64,000 nt of DNA from assembly GCA_032027125.1 (NCBI GenBank), contig JAVSMQ010000001.1, positions 1,628,556-1,692,555 of the forward strand, in the 5' to 3' direction. The position numbers were made by a program, and so were the translations under genes. This stretch comes from JANJTB01 sp032027125. Lineage in GTDB: Bacteria; Bacteroidota; Ignavibacteria; Kapaibacteriales; UBA2268. Shown piece by piece: positions 63,018 through 64,000 of the stretch (position 1 is its first letter; each line of letters starts with the position of its first letter). Below the pieces are notes generated by a model, which was not told where the DNA came from, did not search any database, and saw nothing but the letters and a program-made list of their open reading frames with translations.

Positions 63018-64000
63018 ATGAATATAACATACTCAATCCTGCCCGTATTATTTTATATTGCAGTCCTGATTTATCTGGATAGTTTTAAATTAATTAATAA
63101 AAATCGTCTGGTTTATGTTTTTCTGGCGGGAATAATATCTGCTTTGGTTTCATACATTCTCAACAACTTTATTTTAGACATTACAGGTATGACGAATGCC
63201 GAAATTTCAATTTATGCAGCACCTTTTGTTGAAGAAATAATTAAGTTTTCTGTTCTTTTATTCATCATTCACAAAGGATATTCAGGATTTATAATTGATA
63301 CTGCAATTTATGGATTTATAATAGGAAGCGGTTTTGCTTTTGCCGAAAATATTTATTATTATATAAATATTGGTGAAGGCAGTGTTATGGAGAATATTAT
63401 CAGGGGATTCGGCACATCATTAATGCATGGAAGTACAGTTTCCTTAGCCGGCGGGATATTCATATTCCTGAGAGATGTAAAGAATTTAAAATTTATTCAT
63501 AATGTCCTGATTTCGATACTTCCTGCTTTGATTATTCATATTTTATATAATCTTTTCCTGTTACCTCCGGTTTTTCAGACAACAGCAGTTATCATTTCCT
63601 ATTCAATATCAATAAGTATGATTTTTACTGCGAGTGAAAATAGTATTCATAAATGGATAAACTCTGAGCTTGACACAGAAATGGAACTGATTAACTTACT
63701 GGAAAAAGGGCAGTTGACTTCTACTCATGCAGGAAAATACATTCAGGAAATTAAGGGAAGATTTTCTAATTTTGTTGTATTTGACATGATTTGTCTCATA
63801 AGGCTGCATACAGAACTCTCGATGCAATTGAAAATAAATATGATGCTGAAAATAAACAATCTCAAAGTACCCGAAGACCCGGAACTGCAGCCAAAACTTA
63901 CCGAATACCGTCAATTAATATCTGCAATCGGCAAAACAGCTTATACTGCCATTAAACCAATCATGCTCACAAGCAGTAAGGATATTTGGAAAATGAATCA
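63018..64000 (+). CDS. PrsW-family intramembrane metalloprotease, 3' end cut by window
   Basis: The frame is open from ATG 63018 (4 bp after the preceding stop) to the window edge, at least 327 aa. Multi-helix protein. The family's active-site motifs are seen: PFVEEIIKF (EExxK), FAFAENIYYY (FxxxEN) and LMHGSTVS with a membrane His, and a further His in LIIHILYN. The later part (from ~210) is soluble. PrsW proteases cut membrane anti-sigma factors in Bacillus, so a link to the ECF systems in this window is possible but distant; this is inference only. Confidence 0.87.
   Translation, partial: MNITYSILPVLFYIAVLIYLDSFKLINKNRLVYVFLAGIISALVSYILNNFILDITGMTNAEISIYAAPFVEEIIKFSVLLFIIHKGYSGFIIDTAIYGFIIGSGFAFAENIYYYINIGEGSVMENIIRGFGTSLMHGSTVSLAGGIFIFLRDVKNLKFIHNVLISILPALIIHILYNLFLLPPVFQTTAVIISYSISISMIFTASENSIHKWINSELDTEMELINLLEKGQLTSTHAGKYIQEIKGRFSNFVVFDMICLIRLHTELSMQLKINMMLKINNLKVPEDPELQPKLTEYRQLISAIGKTAYTAIKPIMLTSSKDIWKMN

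Overview
The window looks like a chromosomal segment from an AT-rich, free-living member of the Bacteroidota/Chlorobiota (FCB) group, most like Ignavibacteria or Candidatus Kapabacteria. This is inferred from content. At least five proteins end in a type IX secretion (T9SS) type A sorting domain and a sixth has one behind an internal membrane helix. There are many outer-membrane beta-barrels, lipoproteins with short Bacteroidota-type signals, and a TAnnTTTG-type -7 element at one gene. No rRNA, phage, transposase or plasmid genes were seen. One tRNA-Leu(CAA) is present.

Layout. 0-6.5 kb: an HtrA-like lipoprotein, a PorV/PorQ-like barrel, then a minus-strand run (LOG protein, barrel, C26 lipoprotein, TIGR01777 epimerase). 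6.6-11.2 kb: tRNA-Leu with a terminator and a large T9SS cargo protein. 11.4-14.7 kb: a di-haem cytochrome, Rieske and porin operon whose porin 5' end is invaded by a composite repeat. 14.8-17.6 kb: a 12-bp tandem array and an ECF sigma factor with a membrane partner that ends in a T9SS domain. 18-19.3 kb: an AT-rich restriction-like island with a nuclease-like gene, a 59-aa zinc-ribbon gene and a restriction-enzyme fragment. 19.4-27 kb: secreted proteins, a STAS protein, a CoA-acylating aldehyde dehydrogenase, a second ECF sigma factor with a membrane partner ending in a barrel-like domain, and further barrels. 27.4-41.5 kb: a 2124-aa T9SS protein, murI, a repeat-rich gap, a propeller T9SS protein and a T9SS subtilisin. 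42-47.3 kb: cytochrome c maturation (ccmC, a small ccmD, ccmE of the CxxxY type, ccmF) with a TlpA-like thioredoxin. 47.3-50.3 kb: an RsbU/RsbV/RsbW-type partner-switching module. 50.3-53.1 kb: a repeat-rich gap and an RCC1-repeat T9SS protein. 53.2-64 kb: a DMT transporter, a MalK-type ATPase, SUMF1-like and PQQ-propeller lipoproteins, gamma-carbonic anhydrase, a metallopeptidase-propeller-barrel fusion and a truncated PrsW-family protease.

The genes fit together as envelope and surface biology: secreted T9SS proteins, barrels, c-type cytochrome assembly, and several sigma/anti-sigma circuits likely to sense envelope state.

The most unusual points are: (1) two ECF sigma factors each paired with a single-pass membrane partner carrying an outer-envelope-type C-terminal domain; (2) a CcmC protein with a periplasmic insert resembling the CcmE OB-fold; (3) a dispersed ~230-270 bp composite palindromic element (three copies), one of which is read through by the porin ORF; (4) paired tandem-repeat arrays, each holding a single N; (5) a decayed restriction locus. 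No complete, clearly novel defence or biosynthetic system could be demonstrated from the sequence alone.
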